Shown piece by piece: positions 42,424 to 43,177 of a stretch of DNA of 43,177 nt. The stretch lies in NCBI GenBank assembly GCA_027023475.1, contig JALVVJ010000078.1, forward strand, positions 1 through 43,177, given 5' to 3'. A program made the position numbers and the translations under genes. The first letter of the stretch is position 1. Each line of letters opens with the position of its first letter. The notes under the pieces were generated by a model. The model was given only the letters and a program-made list of their open reading frames with translations, was not told where the DNA came from and ran no database searches. This DNA comes from Flavobacteriales bacterium (GTDB lineage: Bacteria; Bacteroidota; Bacteroidia; Flavobacteriales; Flavobacteriaceae).

Positions 42424-42453
42424 CCAAAGCCGGCTCTGCGGGGCCGGCTTTGG
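42424..42453. terminator. Terminator-like hairpin after the Cys-anchored protein operon
   Basis: CCAAAGCCGGC, 8-nt loop, GCCGGCTTTGG: 11 perfect base pairs. T-rich sequence on both sides but no immediate long T run, so it is a probable rather than certain intrinsic terminator. Confidence 0.65.
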
Positions 42454-42497
42454 TGTTTGCAGTAGTTTTTTTAAATTGGTGGAAAAATTTTTTGACT

Positions 42498-43177
42498 ATG
42501 GTTCCCAAAATTTCAACACTCGGCGGTTATTTGTATGAATATCAAAAAAGCGTAGCCAATCCCACGGGCTTTTGGGCCCGGGTGGCCGAAAGTTTCTACT
42601 GGCGTAAGCCGTGGGATAAAGTTTTGGAATGGGATTTTCATAAGCCCCAAGTCAAATGGTTCATTGGCGGCAAGTTGAACATAACCGAAAACATTTTCGA
42701 ACGTCATTTATTCCTGCGCGCCAAGCAGCCGGCCCTGATTTGGGAACCCAATGACCCCGGAGAGCCGCATCGCATATTGACCTACGATGAACTGTATCGC
42801 CAAGTGAACAAGTTTGCCAATGTACTCAAATCCCTGGGCGTGGGCAAAGGCGACCGCGTGGCCATGTATCTGCCTATGGTACCCGAACTGGCCATTGCCA
42901 TGCTGGCTGCGGCACGCATTGGCGCCATTCATTCGGTGGTGTTCGGCGGTTTTTCGGCACGGGCCCTGGCCGAACGGCTTCAAGATGCCCAAGCCAAAGT
43001 GCTTATCACCGCCGACGGCGGATTTCGCGGCACCAAGACCATTCCGCTCAAACAAACGGCCGATGAAGCGCTTGCCCAAAGTCCGTCGGTGGAAAAAGTG
43101 GTGGTTGTACGCCGTACGAACGAAAAGGTTCCGTTTGTCGAAGGCCGCGACCTGTGGTGGGATGATTTGATGAAAGA
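42498..43177 (+). CDS. acs: Acetyl-CoA synthetase, 5' part (cut by window end)
   Basis: Open from ATG at 42498 to the end of the window (about 226 residues), with the C-terminal two thirds missing. The N-terminal ACAS domain is present ([49 protein letters not shown]), followed by the start of the adenylation domain ([73 protein letters not shown]). This layout is that of AMP-forming acetyl-CoA synthetase, which activates acetate. A propionyl-CoA synthetase cannot be fully excluded without the rest. Confidence 0.88.
   Translation, partial: MVPKISTLGGYLYEYQKSVANPTGFWARVAESFYWRKPWDKVLEWDFHKPQVKWFIGGKLNITENIFERHLFLRAKQPALIWEPNDPGEPHRILTYDELYRQVNKFANVLKSLGVGKGDRVAMYLPMVPELAIAMLAAARIGAIHSVVFGGFSARALAERLQDAQAKVLITADGGFRGTKTIPLKQTADEALAQSPSVEKVVVVRRTNEKVPFVEGRDLWWDDLMK

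Noticed and set aside
1-43177. CRISPR array, prophage, insertion sequence with transposase, or known anti-phage system
   Set aside because: No regularly spaced direct repeats of 24-40 nt, no integrase, transposase, capsid, nuclease-helicase or toxin-antitoxin genes were seen on either strand.

Overview
The window looks like a chromosomal segment of a Bacteroidota bacterium, most likely a member of Flavobacteriia. The signs are Bacteroidota-type promoters (TTTG, an 18-19 nt spacer, then TAnnTTTG) before several genes, a TonB-dependent receptor with an N-terminal carboxypeptidase-regulatory-like domain, an Omp28-type surface protein, a bacterial GGGP-synthase-family gene, and an alpha2-type glycyl-tRNA synthetase. 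Housekeeping genes are near 50% GC by eye, which is high for flavobacteria, so placement below phylum is tentative.

Layout. 1-2.8 kb (minus): a compact operon umuD-umuC-capA-like, the last gene cut by the window edge. 2.98-4.02 kb: a GC-rich mosaic of repeats with no gene, followed by tRNA-Phe. 4.3-12.1 kb (plus): core metabolism and cell biology (saccharopine dehydrogenase family, ornithine carbamoyltransferase, folE, cysS, ftsX, and an EF-G paralogue without the catalytic His). 12.1-13.6 kb (minus): pncB. 13.7-23.9 kb (plus): a surface polysaccharide locus with flippase, polymerase, GT4, acyltransferase, GT39-like enzyme, CapK/PaaK-like enzyme, SGNH-like protein, O-antigen ligase and an alpha/alpha-toroid protein. 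Its first five genes are strongly AT-rich and look imported. 23.9-24.65 kb: a second repeat island containing a 164-bp hairpin. 24.7-28.1 kb: bifunctional nuclease, nucleoside permease, thyA, folA. 28.1-32.9 kb: two tRNA-Glu, rpsT, a thioredoxin-fold protein, a beta-barrel protein and a TonB-dependent receptor. 32.9-37.8 kb: HIT protein, membrane-anchored AraC regulator, coiled-coil membrane protein, glyS, comF-like gene. 37.8-40.7 kb: a third repeat island, GGGP synthase, yifB/comM, and a fourth repeat island. 40.8-43.2 kb: two exported Cys-anchored proteins and the start of acetyl-CoA synthetase.

Genes that work together: UmuD/UmuC form an SOS-type translesion polymerase. The nucleoside permease, ThyA and FolA supply and recycle dTMP and folate, with FolE making the pterin upstream. 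The 13.7-23.9 kb genes build, flip, polymerise and attach a surface glycan.

The least ordinary content is in the four GC-rich intergenic islands. They share blocks of sequence in both orientations, a recurrent terminus around AGGGCGCC, a duplicated hairpin whose two copies differ only at unpaired positions, and a fold-back element with two 80-nt arms around a 4-nt loop. No insertion sequence with a transposase, CRISPR array, prophage or recognised defence system is visible.
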